6,226 nucleotides of DNA from JBHIFE01 sp046760985 (GTDB lineage: Bacteria > Chloroflexota > Dehalococcoidia > Dehalococcoidales > RBG-16-60-22), in assembly GCA_046760985.1 (NCBI GenBank), contig JBHIFE010000080.1, positions 1 to 6,226 of the forward strand. The letters run 5' to 3'. Positions 5,552-6,226 of this stretch are shown here, piece after piece. The position numbers and the translations under genes were made by a program. The notes below the pieces were generated by a model. It made no database searches, was not told the origin of the DNA, and worked only from the letters and a program-made list of their open reading frames with translations. The stretch's first letter is position 1, and every line of letters starts with the position of its first letter.

Positions 5552-6226
5552 ATGAGAAAGGTAGAGACAAAGCCAATTAAATTTGAAATCTATGAAGGCA
5601 TCGTCCCTGATGACCAGTTGATAGAGGCAACAGAGATTGCTGAAAAGCTCAGAGGGTTGCACATTGTGTACATCAACGCTACGCCTGTCGGCGGTGGTGT
5701 GGCTGAGATTCTGAAGTCGCTGGTGCCAATGATGCAGGGGGTGGGGGTAGATGCCGAGTGGTATGCCATTGAACCTGATGACTCGTTCTTCCGGGTTACC
5801 AAGATGCTGCACCACTGCCTTCAAGGCAAAAGTAGCTATCCGGTCGACAAGGATATAGAACTCTATTTAGCTTACAATGAAAGAGCAGCGAAAGCTCTGG
5901 CTGACCAGACAGTAAGTGCTGACCTGTGGATAGCGCATGACGTCCAGGTGCTACCTTTGCTTCATTACCTGAAAACTGCTTCCCCTGGCATCTGGGTATG
6001 CCACATTGATACCACCGAGCCCAATGATTGGATAAGACAAGTGTTACTGCCCTACATGAACGAATACCGGATGATACTTTTCAGCATGCCTGAGTACCAT
6101 CTGGATGGACTTGACTCAGCTAGGGTGTCAATATTCCCACCAGCCATAGACCCGCTCTCAATCAAGAACACGGCTTTCCCAAAGCAGGAAGCTCGGGCAA
6201 AGCTGGCTAGGCTTGGTATTGACCCA
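5552..6226 (+). CDS. treT: TreT/trehalose phosphorylase-type glycosyltransferase, N-terminal 225 residues
   Basis: I translated 225 codons in frame to the right edge. The sequence follows the TreT layout: YINATPVGGGVAEILKSLVP (40-59) with the glycine loop, DAEWYAIEPDDSFFRVTKMLH, the block LWIAHDVQVLPLLHYL, VCHIDTTEPN (149-158; TreT proteins commonly have CHIDLSDPN), a PEYHLDGLD segment, and FPPAIDPLSIKN (195-206) leading into the second Rossmann domain. TreT makes trehalose from NDP-glucose and glucose, reversibly; related trehalose phosphorylases use glucose-1-phosphate and share this N-terminus, so the exact reaction is open. About half the protein, including the E-x7-E donor site, is outside the window. 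GAGG (5540-5543) lies eight bases before the ATG. It follows the transporter by 21 bp, and galU two genes upstream could supply UDP-glucose. Confidence 0.82.
   Translation, partial: MRKVETKPIKFEIYEGIVPDDQLIEATEIAEKLRGLHIVYINATPVGGGVAEILKSLVPMMQGVGVDAEWYAIEPDDSFFRVTKMLHHCLQGKSSYPVDKDIELYLAYNERAAKALADQTVSADLWIAHDVQVLPLLHYLKTASPGIWVCHIDTTEPNDWIRQVLLPYMNEYRMILFSMPEYHLDGLDSARVSIFPPAIDPLSIKNTAFPKQEARAKLARLGIDP

Noticed and set aside
2941..5824. Minus-strand and alternate-frame ORFs across 2941-5824
   Set aside because: All overlap strongly supported glycosyltransferase, galU, transporter and treT-like frames and carry no recognisable domains.

Overview
The window reads as ordinary bacterial chromosome, densely coded, with strong GGAGG-type ribosome binding sites. 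It has a CIRCE-type heat-shock operator and a TreT-like trehalose gene. The zinc-ribbon microproteins (CPxC...CxxC with a W/RYE-Q/K-C motif) and the GalU variant starting AAGWGTRFLPATKA resemble what I recall from Chloroflexota, especially Dehalococcoidia-like lineages. That placement is an inference from a few motifs and is not firm.

Layout. Positions 1-1213 (minus strand) hold a soluble sensor histidine kinase with the order GAF-PAS-HisKA-start of ATPase; its C-terminus runs off the left edge. A 170 bp divergent promoter region follows. It holds a TATAAT box so close to the kinase start that the kinase mRNA may be leaderless. Facing right, it holds a large palindrome whose core is a near-consensus CIRCE (HrcA operator). 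Positions 1384-2276 are a compact three-gene plus-strand unit under that operator: two related zinc-ribbon microproteins (68 and 59 aa) and an Hsp20/alpha-crystallin small heat-shock protein. The second microprotein is easily missed because a spurious N-terminal extension of hsp20 runs across it in another frame. An imperfect 35 bp inverted repeat (31/35, with a perfect 19 bp core) brackets hsp20.

After a 244 bp gap with a weak terminator candidate and sequence echoing the CIRCE promoter, a second plus-strand unit runs from 2521 to the right edge with gaps of only 19-30 bp. It encodes a GT4-family glycosyltransferase, GalU (UTP-glucose-1-phosphate uridylyltransferase), a ten-helix EamA/DMT transporter, and the N-terminal 225 residues of a TreT/trehalose-phosphorylase-type GT4 enzyme.

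How the genes may work together (inference): GalU makes UDP-glucose, which a TreT-type enzyme could join to glucose to give trehalose, while the first GT4 enzyme could use the same or another sugar nucleotide. Trehalose and Hsp20 both protect proteins under stress, so the window may be a stress-protection neighbourhood: an HrcA-controlled chaperone unit next to a compatible-solute or glycan unit, with a cytoplasmic sensor kinase alongside. The least explained part is the pair of zinc-ribbon microproteins co-transcribed with hsp20 behind CIRCE.
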